Assembly: GCF_900105145.1 (NCBI RefSeq)
Contig: NZ_LT629752.1
Location: 3,849,501 to 3,913,500 of the forward strand
DNA length: 64,000 nucleotides
Source of the DNA: Polaribacter sp. KT25b
Lineage (GTDB): Bacteria > Bacteroidota > Bacteroidia > Flavobacteriales > Flavobacteriaceae
Reading direction: 5' to 3'
Shown here: positions 1-9,131 of the stretch, one piece after another
Numbering within the stretch: position 1 is the stretch's first letter
Layout: each line of letters starts with the position of its first letter
Notes under the pieces: generated by a model
The model's input: only the letters and a program-made list of their open reading frames with translations
Databases searched by the model: none
What the model was told of the DNA's origin: nothing
Made by a program: the position numbers and the translations under genes

Positions 1-238
1 TAGCTTTTAGACTTTCTAGATTTCCTATTTTAGGATGTCCAGTAAAGGCTTCTTTAAAATCTTCTAAAACACAGTTTTCATACCAAATAAAAGCGGCCTT
101 TTCAATGAGTTCTTTTGAAGAATCAAAAGGTCTGCTTTCTACCATTTGAGAGATCCATTGGGTTGAAACGCAACATGCAGCTAATGTTTTAAAAGCCTCT
201 TTTTTTGATAAAGAATTTAATTGACTAATTGTTATCAT
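1..238 (-). CDS. uraD: OHCU decarboxylase, C-terminus cut off by the window edge
   Basis: The first 79 residues begin MITISQLNSLSK and include WISQMVESRPF and GHPKIG. The last matches the conserved HPxIG element of 2-oxo-4-hydroxy-4-carboxy-5-ureidoimidazoline decarboxylases. The family converts OHCU to (S)-allantoin, the last step of the uricase route. The ATG lies 5 bp beyond the stop of the urate hydroxylase gene, so it should be the distal gene of the same operon. The rest of the gene lies to the left. The identification rests on this N-terminal part and on the neighbours. Confidence 0.85.
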   Translation of the reverse strand, partial: MITISQLNSLSKKEAFKTLAACCVSTQWISQMVESRPFDSSKELIEKAAFIWYENCVLEDFKEAFTGHPKIGNLESLKA

Positions 239-243
239 ATTAT

Positions 244-1647
244 TTATTTTGGAGCACCTTGATTAATCCAGCAATTAATCAAATCACGTTCTTCTTGTGT
301 TATTTCTGTTTGATTGTTATTAAACGGCATATTTTTACTTACTACTACTCTTTGATAAATTTTATTACGTAAATTATAGATCTGTTCTCCTGTATCGTAT
401 TTTACTCCATTAGGCGCTACTTTCCAAACAGCATCTGTTGGGTTTGATGAATGACACTGAATACATCTTTTATTAACAATAGTTTGTACATCTGTTAAAG
501 TTACTGATGTTGTACAATTTTCTTCGTTGGTCTTTTCGGGAGCTGTAATAAATGCCATGCCTAATAATAATAAAACTGAAATAGGCATTACCCAAATAGA
601 AATTTGTTCTTTTTCTCGCATATTTAAATAATGCTTAATACCTGCGGTTCCTAAGGTAATACCTAATAGAATCAACCACTGATAATCATTACCAAAAGTG
701 CTTGGAAAATGATTACTTATCATCACAAAAAGCACAGGAAGTGTAAAATAATTATTTGTATACGAGCGTAAAAAAGCTGCTTTACCATCAGCAGGATTAG
801 GTGTTTCTCCTTTTTTTGCTGCTGCAACCATGCGTTTTTGCCCTGGAATGATAACAAAAAACACGTTTCCTGCCATTAAGGTTCCTAAAAATGCTCCAAA
901 GTGAATATAAGATCCTCTTCCACTAAAAACTTGTGCATAAAACCAAGCGGCAAAAAAAACTAAAACTGTAATCGATATTGTAAAGATAACTTTATTTTTA
1001 CTGAGCCTTTTGCAAATTTGATCATAAATAATCCAACCAAATATTAAAGAAATGATACTAATAGAAATGGCTTCTAAAGGCTTTAAATCTAATACTTCTG
1101 GATCAATCAAATAAGAACTGGCATTAAAATAATACACAATTGCCAGTAGAGAAAAACCAGATAACCATGTAAAATAGGCTTCGTATTTAAACCAATGTAA
1201 ATTTTTAGGTATTTTTTTTGGAGCTAGTTTGTACTTTTCTAAATAATAAAATCCGCCACCATGAACTGCCCATAAATTTCCTGCTAATTCATCTCTAACA
1301 CCATCGGTTCTATTTAGTGCGTTTTCTAAAAAAACAAAATAAAAAGAAGCTCCAATCCAAGCAATACCAAAAGTAATATGGATTAAACGAACTGTTAGGT
1401 TTAACCATTCAAAAAAGTGACTTTCGTAAATAGTGCCTTTTAAAAAGATATAAAGAATACCAATTCCACAAAGTGATGTAATAATTATTAATACATAGAA
1501 CCAGTTTTGACGAGTTTGAAATAAATCTGCTTTTTCATAATCTTTTTCATTTTTTAAGTCTTTTATTATTTCATGTATTTTATATGTGGTAGCCACAATT
1601 GCGGTAAAAAGAATAAGCCACTCAATAAGTATTATAATCTCTAACAT
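244..1647 (-). CDS. puuD: Membrane-bound urate hydroxylase with C-terminal cytochrome c domain (PuuD type)
   Basis: 467 residues. The first ~370 form a multi-helix membrane domain (about nine hydrophobic segments) with the run RLIHITFGIAWIGASFYF, typical of the PuuD/DUF989 family. After a linker, residues ~385-467 form a small cytochrome c domain with heme motif CIQCH and a likely Met ligand in KNMPF. In this family urate is oxidised to 5-hydroxyisourate and electrons pass to the respiratory chain, so no hydrogen peroxide is made, unlike soluble uricase. It lies between allB and uraD, 8 bp after allB, as expected for a purine operon. I see no soluble uricase nearby. Confidence 0.88.
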   Translation of the reverse strand: MLEIIILIEWLILFTAIVATTYKIHEIIKDLKNEKDYEKADLFQTRQNWFYVLIIITSLCGIGILYIFLKGTIYESHFFEWLNLTVRLIHITFGIAWIGASFYFVFLENALNRTDGVRDELAGNLWAVHGGGFYYLEKYKLAPKKIPKNLHWFKYEAYFTWLSGFSLLAIVYYFNASSYLIDPEVLDLKPLEAISISIISLIFGWIIYDQICKRLSKNKVIFTISITVLVFFAAWFYAQVFSGRGSYIHFGAFLGTLMAGNVFFVIIPGQKRMVAAAKKGETPNPADGKAAFLRSYTNNYFTLPVLFVMISNHFPSTFGNDYQWLILLGITLGTAGIKHYLNMREKEQISIWVMPISVLLLLGMAFITAPEKTNEENCTTSVTLTDVQTIVNKRCIQCHSSNPTDAVWKVAPNGVKYDTGEQIYNLRNKIYQRVVVSKNMPFNNNQTEITQEERDLINCWINQGAPK

Positions 1648-1655
1648 TCAGTATT

Positions 1656-2993
1656 TTATTTTTTAAGTAAAAGTTCCCCTTTATTTTCTTTAATTATTTT
1701 AGAATCTTTAAGTATCTGATATCCATTTACAAATACAGCCATAATTTTTCCTTTAAATTCATGTCCTAAATAAGGTGTTGCTTTGTGCTTATGTTCTATA
1801 ATTTCTTCAGAAATTATGATGTTTTTAGTGTCATCCCAAATAGTAATATCAGCATCAAATCCAATTTTAAGAGCTCCTTTCCTGTCGTGTAATCCTAAAA
1901 ATTTTGCTGGGTTACTTGTTAATAAAGGAATTAATTTTTCTAATGAATATCCTCTTTTATTAGTTTCTGTAAACATAATTGGAAGTGTAAATTGTAATCC
2001 AGAAATTCCTCCCCAAGCTTTAAAAAAATCTCCATTTTCTAAGTTTTTAATATCTTTTGGTGCTGGAGAATGGTCTGAGGCAATAAAATCGAAACCATCA
2101 TTTAAAAGAGAATCCCAAAGAATATCATTATTCTGTTTTTCTCTTATTGGTGGTGCGCATTTATATATTGGCGATGCATTAGGTATATTTTCTGCATTAA
2201 AATACAAATAATGCGGACAGGTTTCTACGGTTAATTTATCTGTGATTTTTTTTCTTTCTTTTATGGCTTCAACACCGTTAGATGCTGATAAATGCACAAT
2301 GTGTACTTTAATATCAAATTCTTTTTGAAGATTTAAAGCTAATTCAATCGCATTCGTTTCCCAGTGTTGAGGTCTAGAATTTAAATATTCTTTGTAATTT
2401 TTTGGATCAATTACTGTAGGAACATTTTTATCTTCTAGTTCACAATGAAGCAGCAAAGGAACATTATGTTTTTTTAAAATGGGCGCAATTGCTTCTAAGT
2501 GCTCTTTGGTAATATTTTTAAATTCATCAATTCCAGAGTGTGTTAAAAAACCTTTAATCCCAAAAACACCAGCTTCAATTAGACCTTCAATATCTTTATC
2601 ATTATTAGGAATAGCTCCTCCATAAAAACCACAATTAACATGTAGTTTGTTAATTGATGCTTCTTGTTTTAATTTAAAAGCACTAACAGTTGTCGTTACC
2701 GGACTCGCATTTAAAGGCATTTCTATAAGTGTCGTTATTCCTCCAGAAGCTGCAGCTCTTGTTGCTGTATGAAAACCTTCCCAATGTGTTCTTCCTGGTT
2801 CATTAATATGCACATGCGCATCAATAATACCTGGCATCACAATTAAATTATTATAATCAAATAGAGAAAGGCCTTGTAAATGATGATAACCATCTAAAAT
2901 TGACTCAATTTTTTTATTTTTAATGTGCAGAGTAGCTTCAATAAATTTATTATCGATAAAGCAACGTTTACTATAAATTAAAAATTCTGACAT
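1656..2993 (-). CDS. allB: Allantoinase
   Basis: 445 residues of the amidohydrolase (dihydroorotase-like) superfamily. The metal-binding HxH is in DAHVHINEPGRTHWEG near residues 58-73. GVFGIKGFLTHSG carries the Lys expected to be carboxylated. Further metal ligands fall in LLLHCELED and HIVHLSAS, and the catalytic Asp in IASDHSPAPKD. Allantoinases open the hydantoin ring of allantoin to give allantoate. The length is normal and all ligands are present. The gene starts 1 bp from the xdhB stop and is followed closely by the urate hydroxylase gene, which favours allantoinase over dihydroorotase or hydantoinase. Confidence 0.9.
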   Translation of the reverse strand: MSEFLIYSKRCFIDNKFIEATLHIKNKKIESILDGYHHLQGLSLFDYNNLIVMPGIIDAHVHINEPGRTHWEGFHTATRAAASGGITTLIEMPLNASPVTTTVSAFKLKQEASINKLHVNCGFYGGAIPNNDKDIEGLIEAGVFGIKGFLTHSGIDEFKNITKEHLEAIAPILKKHNVPLLLHCELEDKNVPTVIDPKNYKEYLNSRPQHWETNAIELALNLQKEFDIKVHIVHLSASNGVEAIKERKKITDKLTVETCPHYLYFNAENIPNASPIYKCAPPIREKQNNDILWDSLLNDGFDFIASDHSPAPKDIKNLENGDFFKAWGGISGLQFTLPIMFTETNKRGYSLEKLIPLLTSNPAKFLGLHDRKGALKIGFDADITIWDDTKNIIISEEIIEHKHKATPYLGHEFKGKIMAVFVNGYQILKDSKIIKENKGELLLKK

Positions 2994-2994
2994 T

Positions 2995-5319
2995 TTATTT
3001 ATTATATAAACTCATTAATACTTTTTCGGGAGTCATAGGCGCATGAAATTTCATTTTATAATTTGTATTAAAAGCTTTAATAGCATTTTGAATAGCAAAA
3101 TAAGCACCAATTCCGTACATTAAAGGCGGTTCTCCTACTGCTTTAGATTTTAAAATAGCCATCTCATTTCCTTCAGTTTCTACAGGAATAATTTCTACAT
3201 TTTTAGGCACTGAAAAAATATCAGGTATTTTATAAGTAGACAATGCATTAGAAAGTAAACGTCCATCTTTATTATAAGCTATTTCTTCCATCGTCATCCA
3301 TCCTATACCTTGTATAACTGCACCTTCAACTTGTCCTAAGTCGATACCTTTACTCATGCTATCTCCATAGTCATGCACAATTTTTACATCATCAAAAACA
3401 TAAGTTCCACGCATACAGTCTACAGTAGTGGTAATAATTGCTGTTCCATAAACGTGATATGCAAACGGATGTCCTTTTTCTTTTGTCTTATCAAAATGAA
3501 TTATTGGTGTCGCATAATGTGCATTTTCAGTTAAAGCAACGCGATTAAACATGGCTTTACTAATTAATTTTTCCCAACTGATTTCTGATTTTTGATTGTT
3601 TATATAAACAAATTCATTTTTAAATTCAATAGTATTAATAGCAACATCAAATTCTTCAGAAATAAGATTTTTTAATCTACTTTTTAAAGCATTACACGCT
3701 TTTAAGAGGGCTTTTCCGTTTAAATCTGCTGTAGAACTTGCCGCAGAAGGAGATGTATTTGCTACACGCGTTGTATTTGTAGTTTCTAGCTTTATTTTTT
3801 TAGGGCTCAAAGAAAAAATTTGAGAAGCAATTTGAACCATTTTGGTGTTCACGCCTTGTCCCATTTCTACTGCTCCTGTGCTAATACCAATACTTCCATC
3901 TTGATATATGTGAACCAGTGCACGTGCATGATTCATTGATGTATTTGTAAATGAGATGCCAAAAGTAATTGGCATTAGTGCGTATCCTTTTTTGAAATGA
4001 GTATTATTCGTATTAAAATCATTAATATTTTTCTCAATCTGATTTAAATCAAATATAGTTTTTGCAGATTTCCATGTATTTTTTACTTCAACTTGAGTTG
4101 CTATTTGTCCGTAAGAGAAAGTGTCTTGTTCATCTAATAAATTAGCTTCTTGAATTTTTTGGGAAGAAACACCAATTTCTGAAGCTGCTTTTGCTATTGC
4201 AGATTCAATAACAAACATACCTTGTGGCCCACCAAAACCACGAAAAGCGGTATTTGGAGGCAAATTTGTTTTACAGCTGTGTACTGTTGATGATACATTT
4301 GGAATATAATAACTATTCGTTGCATGAAACAATGTACGTTCTGCAATTGCGGGAGATAAATCTGCAGCAGCACCAGAGTTTTGCAAAAATTCTACTTCGT
4401 AAGCAAGTATTTTATAGGTTTTAGAAAGTCCGATTTTAAATGAGCTGCTATAAGGATGGCGTTTACCTGTCATCCGTAAATCATCATGTCTATTTAAAAT
4501 TAGTTTTACAGATTGTTTAAGATGATGCGCTGCTAAAGCTGCCATTACTGCCCAAGGTGTTGCTTGGTCTTCTTTACCACCAAAACCACCACCTAAACGC
4601 GTAACGTCTATTTCTATTTTATGCATTGGTAATCCTAAAACTTGGGCAACCATTAGCTGAACAGATGTTGGTCCTTGTGTTGATGATGTTATTTTGATAT
4701 TACCATTTTCTAAAGGTTCTGCATACGCACCTTGAGCTTCTATATATAAATGTTCTTGTCCGTTAGAAAAAGTTTCACCTTCAAAAACAAAATCACAATT
4801 TTTAAAAGCAGTTTCTGTATTTCCTAAACTAAAAGATCTTGGAGCGTTAATAAATTGTTTTTTCTCTTTAGCTTCTTTTGCAGTAGTAATAACAGGTAAC
4901 TCTTCAATATCAATTTTTATAAGTTGTCTTGCTTTTCTAGCAATAAATTCAGATTCTGCAACAATTAAGGCAATTGGCATTCCTAAAAAATGGACTTCAT
5001 CTTCAGCAAATAAAGGCTCATCAGGAATAATACCACCAATTTGGTTTTCTCCTGTTACATCTTTGTGTGTAAAAATACGTTCTACACCTTCTAGAGCTAT
5101 TGCTTTAGTGTAATCAATAGATTTTATTTTTCCGTGTGCTTTTGGCGAATCAAAAACAACACCAAAAAACGTTCCTTGTCTTACGTTAACATCATCAACA
5201 TAAATAGATTCTCCTCTAACATGTGTGTATGAATCCATATTTTTTACACTAGATTTTAAATCTTTTGTAAGTGCATCAAGCTTTGATTCTAGTTTGTTAT
5301 TTGATATGTTTTTATCCAT
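2995..5319 (-). CDS. xdhB: Xanthine dehydrogenase, molybdopterin-binding subunit
   Basis: About 774 residues from MDKNISNN. An ATG 12 bp further upstream is also open, but the 5319 start overlaps the xdhA stop by 8 bp (ATGGATAA), a usual coupling arrangement. The sequence has the aldehyde-oxidase/xanthine-dehydrogenase large-subunit hallmarks: GESIYVDDV at the N-terminus, GGGFGGKEDQ, TAFRGFGGPQGM, EMGQGVNTK, and GEPPLMYGIG near the C-terminus, which carries the catalytic Glu. It hydroxylates hypoxanthine and xanthine to urate using a molybdenum cofactor. The maturation protein XdhC is not in the window. Confidence 0.92.
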   Translation of the reverse strand: MDKNISNNKLESKLDALTKDLKSSVKNMDSYTHVRGESIYVDDVNVRQGTFFGVVFDSPKAHGKIKSIDYTKAIALEGVERIFTHKDVTGENQIGGIIPDEPLFAEDEVHFLGMPIALIVAESEFIARKARQLIKIDIEELPVITTAKEAKEKKQFINAPRSFSLGNTETAFKNCDFVFEGETFSNGQEHLYIEAQGAYAEPLENGNIKITSSTQGPTSVQLMVAQVLGLPMHKIEIDVTRLGGGFGGKEDQATPWAVMAALAAHHLKQSVKLILNRHDDLRMTGKRHPYSSSFKIGLSKTYKILAYEVEFLQNSGAAADLSPAIAERTLFHATNSYYIPNVSSTVHSCKTNLPPNTAFRGFGGPQGMFVIESAIAKAASEIGVSSQKIQEANLLDEQDTFSYGQIATQVEVKNTWKSAKTIFDLNQIEKNINDFNTNNTHFKKGYALMPITFGISFTNTSMNHARALVHIYQDGSIGISTGAVEMGQGVNTKMVQIASQIFSLSPKKIKLETTNTTRVANTSPSAASSTADLNGKALLKACNALKSRLKNLISEEFDVAINTIEFKNEFVYINNQKSEISWEKLISKAMFNRVALTENAHYATPIIHFDKTKEKGHPFAYHVYGTAIITTTVDCMRGTYVFDDVKIVHDYGDSMSKGIDLGQVEGAVIQGIGWMTMEEIAYNKDGRLLSNALSTYKIPDIFSVPKNVEIIPVETEGNEMAILKSKAVGEPPLMYGIGAYFAIQNAIKAFNTNYKMKFHAPMTPEKVLMSLYNK

Positions 5320-6727
5320 TTTTAATAACATTATTAAGGGTGAATATATTTGGAAATAACTCTGTAAAATGTGTAAAAAATAGTTGACGTGCTAGTAAAC
5401 GTTTGTAATCGCTAGAACCTCTAACATCACTTATTGGGCTAATTTCTTTTTGGAGTATTTCATTTGCTTCAATAATTAATTCTGGATTTAAACTTTTACC
5501 TTCTAAAAAAGCTACTGTATCGTGCAGATATTTTGGAATGGCAGCAACACCTCCCATAGAGATATGAACTTCTTTTATTTTCTGATGATCAGTAATTATA
5601 TGAATAGCAGAATTTACACTTGCTATATCTAAATGTGTACGTTTAGATACTTTTTCGAAATTGAAAAATGAAGTCTCGGTAGGTAATTTAAAATTGATAT
5701 TTTTAAGTAATTCACCTTCTTTTAAATCGTAAATTTTATAATTCTTAAAGAAATTTTTAAGGGGGATATTTCTTTCGTTTTCATTTTTATCAATAATGGT
5801 AATACTACTATTTAGAGCTAAAAAGAAAACAGTCATATCACCAATAGGAGAGGCGTTTACCAAGTTTCCGCCAAGAGAAGCCATGTTACGTATTTGCTCT
5901 GATGAAACGAGTTTAAGATGTTTTCTTAAATTTGGAAAATAGTTGTTTAATTCTCGGTGATTCCATAAATCTGAAACTACATTTCCGGCACCAATTGTAC
6001 AAACATTATTTTTAATAGAAATGCCTTTTAATTTTGAATTATCTGAAATCAGATGAATCGATTTTTCACTTAAACTATCTGCTTTTTGTACATATAAATC
6101 TGTACCTCCAGAAACAAATGTTTCATTTTGTTGTGTCGGTTTTTCTTGTTTTATTTCTGATAATCGCTTAGGAATATCCTTAAAATAATCTGGAATAAAA
6201 TTATTTTCTATAAGCCATTCTGTTGAGGTATTTTCCTTTTTGTCACCTAGTTGATTACAAACTTCATTAGCAGCTTTTTCTATAGATTTATAGCCCGTAC
6301 ATCTGCATATATTTCCACTAATTGCATTTAATGCGTTGTCTTGCTTTTTTTCTGTATCTGAAAGACAAAATCCAGTAAGTGAGACCACAAAACCAGGAGT
6401 ACAAAACCCACATTGTGTAGCGTAGTTGTTTTTCATGGCTTTTTGAGAAACGGTTAAATTATTCTTTAAATTAGTGCCTTCAACCGTTACAATATGTTTG
6501 CCATTGGCATTACCTAATGGAGAAATACAAGAGGTAATACTATGATATTCTATAGTGTTATCTGGTTTTAAAGTTCCAACTAAAACACTACAAGCACCAC
6601 AATCTCCCTCGCGACAACCAATTTTTGTGCCAGTTAAACGTTGTTCATACCTAACAAAGTCCAATAAAGTCATGCTGGTATTTGCGTGAGTATGTATTAA
6701 TTTATTATTAAGAATGAATGCAATCAT
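5312..6727 (-). CDS. xdhA: Xanthine dehydrogenase, iron-sulfur/FAD subunit
   Basis: 471 residues. The N-terminal plant-type [2Fe-2S] domain has CREGDCGACSVLVG (residues ~37-50). A second [2Fe-2S] domain has CGFCTPGF and ICRCTGYK. The FAD-binding domain follows with VSGGTDLYVQ and MASLGGNLVNASPIGD. A CO-dehydrogenase-type C-terminal domain completes the fold. It passes electrons from the XdhB molybdenum site to NAD. This is the first gene of the operon xdhA-xdhB-allB-puuD-uraD, preceded by a long gene-free region. I found no convincing TAnnTTTG element directly upstream. Confidence 0.92.
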   Translation of the reverse strand: MIAFILNNKLIHTHANTSMTLLDFVRYEQRLTGTKIGCREGDCGACSVLVGTLKPDNTIEYHSITSCISPLGNANGKHIVTVEGTNLKNNLTVSQKAMKNNYATQCGFCTPGFVVSLTGFCLSDTEKKQDNALNAISGNICRCTGYKSIEKAANEVCNQLGDKKENTSTEWLIENNFIPDYFKDIPKRLSEIKQEKPTQQNETFVSGGTDLYVQKADSLSEKSIHLISDNSKLKGISIKNNVCTIGAGNVVSDLWNHRELNNYFPNLRKHLKLVSSEQIRNMASLGGNLVNASPIGDMTVFFLALNSSITIIDKNENERNIPLKNFFKNYKIYDLKEGELLKNINFKLPTETSFFNFEKVSKRTHLDIASVNSAIHIITDHQKIKEVHISMGGVAAIPKYLHDTVAFLEGKSLNPELIIEANEILQKEISPISDVRGSSDYKRLLARQLFFTHFTELFPNIFTLNNVIKNG

Positions 6728-7584
6728 ACGGTTATTAATAGTATTTAATATTTTGTTTTATCGACTTTTTTTTGCAATTTTATAAAAGGATCTAGAGTAA
6801 TATAACGAGCTAATTTTTTAAAGCGAATGCTTTTTGTATGAACTTTTCTTTATTTTTTATATACATATTTATACTTTTATATGGTTAATAATCAATTTGA
6901 AAGTTCTTCAGCCAACGAAGTATTTCTAGGAAAAAAATAACACTTTTAATGAAATTTTTAAAACCGTAGTTAAAGTAGATTTTTAAGTACAGTTTTTACA
7001 AATTATATAGAAACGATTAGATTCGTTTTTTAATAATTATTAATTTTATTTCTAAAAATATTTAGATAATATTATTTAGAAATAAAAATTCATTTAGTGT
7101 GTAAATTAATAGTAGTAAGTCTATTAGGTTTTATTCTGAGGGTTTTTTAGTAATGAGAATTACATAAATAGTTTACAGATTTCTTTCTAATATTTTAGCT
7201 ACTATTCTGGTTTATAAAAACAAACATAAAGTTTTTTTAGTTTATTTAAAATTAATGTTGTTAAAAATATTTAAAAAAAATGTTTTCGCTATAATTTTGA
7301 TGTTTTTTTATCAAAATGAAAATATTTTATAGCAAAATATTTGAATTACATACTTATAAAGAGTTAAGTGTGTTAAAATAATAAAGAAAAAAAGGTGTCT
7401 TTTTTTAATTTTTTAGAATTATTTAAATAATAATATCAGGTATCTATATAAAGAATAAACAAAACTTAATAGTGCAAATAAGACGTTATTTGTACTATTA
7501 AGTTCTGTTATTGTGTAAGGTATTTGAGTTCAATAGATTTTAATCTTAAAATGAACCTTTGTGTTTTAGTAAATAAAAGATAAG
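6728..7584. other. Gene-free region between the bat operon and xdhA
   Basis: About 860 bp of very AT-rich DNA holding the 3' end of the bat operon and the upstream region of the purine operon. I see no coding remnant. Two structures stand out: a long inverted repeat at 7463-7504 (listed separately) and a 13-bp-arm inverted repeat, 7044-7056 against 7075-7087 (TTTTATTTCTAAA and its complement), which could be structural or an operator. The length is unusual for this compact window. Confidence 0.5.
7463..7504. terminator. Long inverted repeat, probable terminator of the bat operon
   Basis: AACTTAATAGTGCAAATA pairs with TATTTGTACTATTAAGTT across a 6-nt loop, with a single G-T mismatch. It lies ~80 bp past the batB stop. 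It lacks a GC-rich stem and a strong T-run, so a regulatory role is also possible. Confidence 0.45.
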
Positions 7585-8631
7585 TTATTTATTTGCTTTT
7601 TCCTCATTAAATAAATCAACCTTTCTTAACCATTTCGTTTTCTTATCAAACAAGAAAATATCTAATAGTAAAAATAAAATAGCAATTGCTAAAAACCATT
7701 GAAACTGGTCTTTATAATCAGAAAACTGCTTGGTTTCAAATTCGCTTTTTTGTGCGCTTGTAATTATATCAGAAATCTCTTTTACAGGATTTTTAGTAAC
7801 ATTACCGTCAATATAATTTCCGTCAGCAGCATTTGCAATTCCTTTTAAGACATCAGGTTTGCGTTGTGTAATTACGGTTTCTCCTTTATTGTCTTTTTTG
7901 TAGCCAATCATAGAATTACCAACTCGCATTGGTATTGGAGCTCCTTTTTCTGAACCAACACCAATTGTATAAATTTTGATGCCTTTGTTAGATAAATCTT
8001 GAGCCATTTGTTTAGTTTCTTCTTGATGATCCTCACCGTCAGAAATAATAACTAAAAAACGGTTAGTTTGTTCGTCGTCATTATAATAAGTTTTTGCTAA
8101 ATCTAACGCTTCATTTATAGCTGTTCCTTGGCTAGAAACCATATCTGGATTTGCGTTTTGCAAAAACATATTTGCTGCTGCATGATCTGTAGTAATTGGC
8201 AAAAGTGGATACGCATTACCTGCATATACAATAATACCAACTCTATCGCTACCTAATTTATCTATGATTTTAGAAATTATTTGTTTCGCTTTTTCTAATC
8301 GGTTAGGCGCAATGTCTTCTGCCAACATACTTTTAGAAACATCTAACGCAAAAACGATATCTACACCTTCTCTTTTGATGGTTTTTAACTTCGATCCCAT
8401 TTTTGGATTTACTAAAGAAATTACTAAGAAAGCAATTCCTAAAAGCAACATAATCAATTTTAAAGTTGATTTAAATACGGATGAATTTGGTGCCAACTTT
8501 TTTAATAAACCCGCATTAGAGAATTTACGTTGCGTTCTTTTTTTCCACCATAAAACCAACAGAAAAACAACAATCATTGCAGGAATAATTGCTAGTAAAT
8601 AAAAATAAATTGGTTCTTCAATCTTATACAT
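7585..8631 (-). CDS. batB: BatB-type von Willebrand factor A membrane protein
   Basis: 348 residues. Two hydrophobic segments lie at ~10-28 and ~58-75, then a VWA domain (~90-290) with the metal-ion-dependent adhesion motif FALDVSKSM, then a C-terminal helix (~313-330). The fold matches Bat (Bacteroides aerotolerance) proteins, inner-membrane VWA proteins encoded with MoxR ATPases. Their exact activity is unresolved; they are linked to envelope stress and oxygen tolerance. It is separated from batA by 500 bp holding a decayed four-helix-bundle gene. No batC, batD or batE follows. Confidence 0.85.
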   Translation of the reverse strand: MYKIEEPIYFYLLAIIPAMIVVFLLVLWWKKRTQRKFSNAGLLKKLAPNSSVFKSTLKLIMLLLGIAFLVISLVNPKMGSKLKTIKREGVDIVFALDVSKSMLAEDIAPNRLEKAKQIISKIIDKLGSDRVGIIVYAGNAYPLLPITTDHAAANMFLQNANPDMVSSQGTAINEALDLAKTYYNDDEQTNRFLVIISDGEDHQEETKQMAQDLSNKGIKIYTIGVGSEKGAPIPMRVGNSMIGYKKDNKGETVITQRKPDVLKGIANAADGNYIDGNVTKNPVKEISDIITSAQKSEFETKQFSDYKDQFQWFLAIAILFLLLDIFLFDKKTKWLRKVDLFNEEKANK

Positions 8632-8685
8632 TGTGTAATTGTTTAAGCGGTTAATTGTTTAATTGTTAATTCGCGTTGCTAAGTA

Positions 8686-8716
8686 GTTACACGTTTAAAT
8701 AATTAAACAGTTACAC
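8686..8716. repeat. Direct repeat flanking the IVP cassette (batB side)
   Basis: A 31-bp unit, GTTACACGTTTAAATAATTA followed by AACAGTTACAC, matches 9094-9124 at 28 of 31 positions in the same orientation. It contains the small palindrome GTTTAA..TTAAAC. Confidence 0.75.
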
Positions 8717-8720
8717 TTTT

Positions 8721-9084
8721 TTACTCTTTTTTTAATTGTGATTTTCTTAATGCATTTAGCATATTAGAAATCTTATAAATTCGTTCTCTTAATTTTAAAT
8801 AATCTTCTTCAGAAATAAATTCTAATTCTTTTGATACTAAAATGATTTAAAACTTCCGTTGTTGTACTAAATGCAATGGTTGTAAAATGTGCTTTATCCT
8901 AATTTGTAATTCTTGATGTAACTTCTGCTAAATTAGCCGCAATAGAATTTTTTGATCTCCTTATTTGACTAATTAATCCAAATTTTTCTTCATTAGGAAA
9001 AGTAGAAGTTACTTTATAAATGTCTTTGGATAGCTGAATTGCTTCTTTCCATACTTCTAATTTTTTAAATGAAAATACATACAT
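8721..9084 (-). pseudogene. Decayed four-helix-bundle (23S rRNA intervening-sequence-type) protein gene
   Basis: The frame starting MYVFSFKKLEVWKEA reads the usual family sequence (FPNEEKFGLISQIRRS, SIAANLAE) and then meets a TAG after residue 61. Past that stop the same frame continues with DKAHFTTIAFSTTEVLNH. A +1 shift (one extra T) then restores LVSKELEFISEEDYLKLRER and runs to a TAA at 8721. Intact family members are ~115-125 residues and match the sum of the parts, so this gene carries both a nonsense codon and a frameshift. Such proteins occur inside 23S rRNA intervening sequences and as solitary inserted genes; their function is not settled. It interrupts the bat operon. Confidence 0.88.
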
Positions 9085-9093
9085 TTTTTTACA

Positions 9094-9124
9094 ATTACAC
9101 GTTTAAATAATTCAACATTTACAC
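9094..9124. repeat. Direct repeat flanking the IVP cassette (batA side)
   Basis: ATTACACGTTTAAATAATTC followed by AACATTTACAC is the partner of 8686-8716, 408 bp away. It sits between the pseudogene start and the batA stop. Confidence 0.75.
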
Positions 9125-9131
9125 ATCATAT

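Noticed and set aside
4224..4424. Short open frames antisense to xdhB, allB, batA, Usp and HTCS genes
   Set aside because: They lie wholly inside well-supported genes on the opposite strand, have no domain, no signal and unlikely composition, and are shadows of the coding strand.
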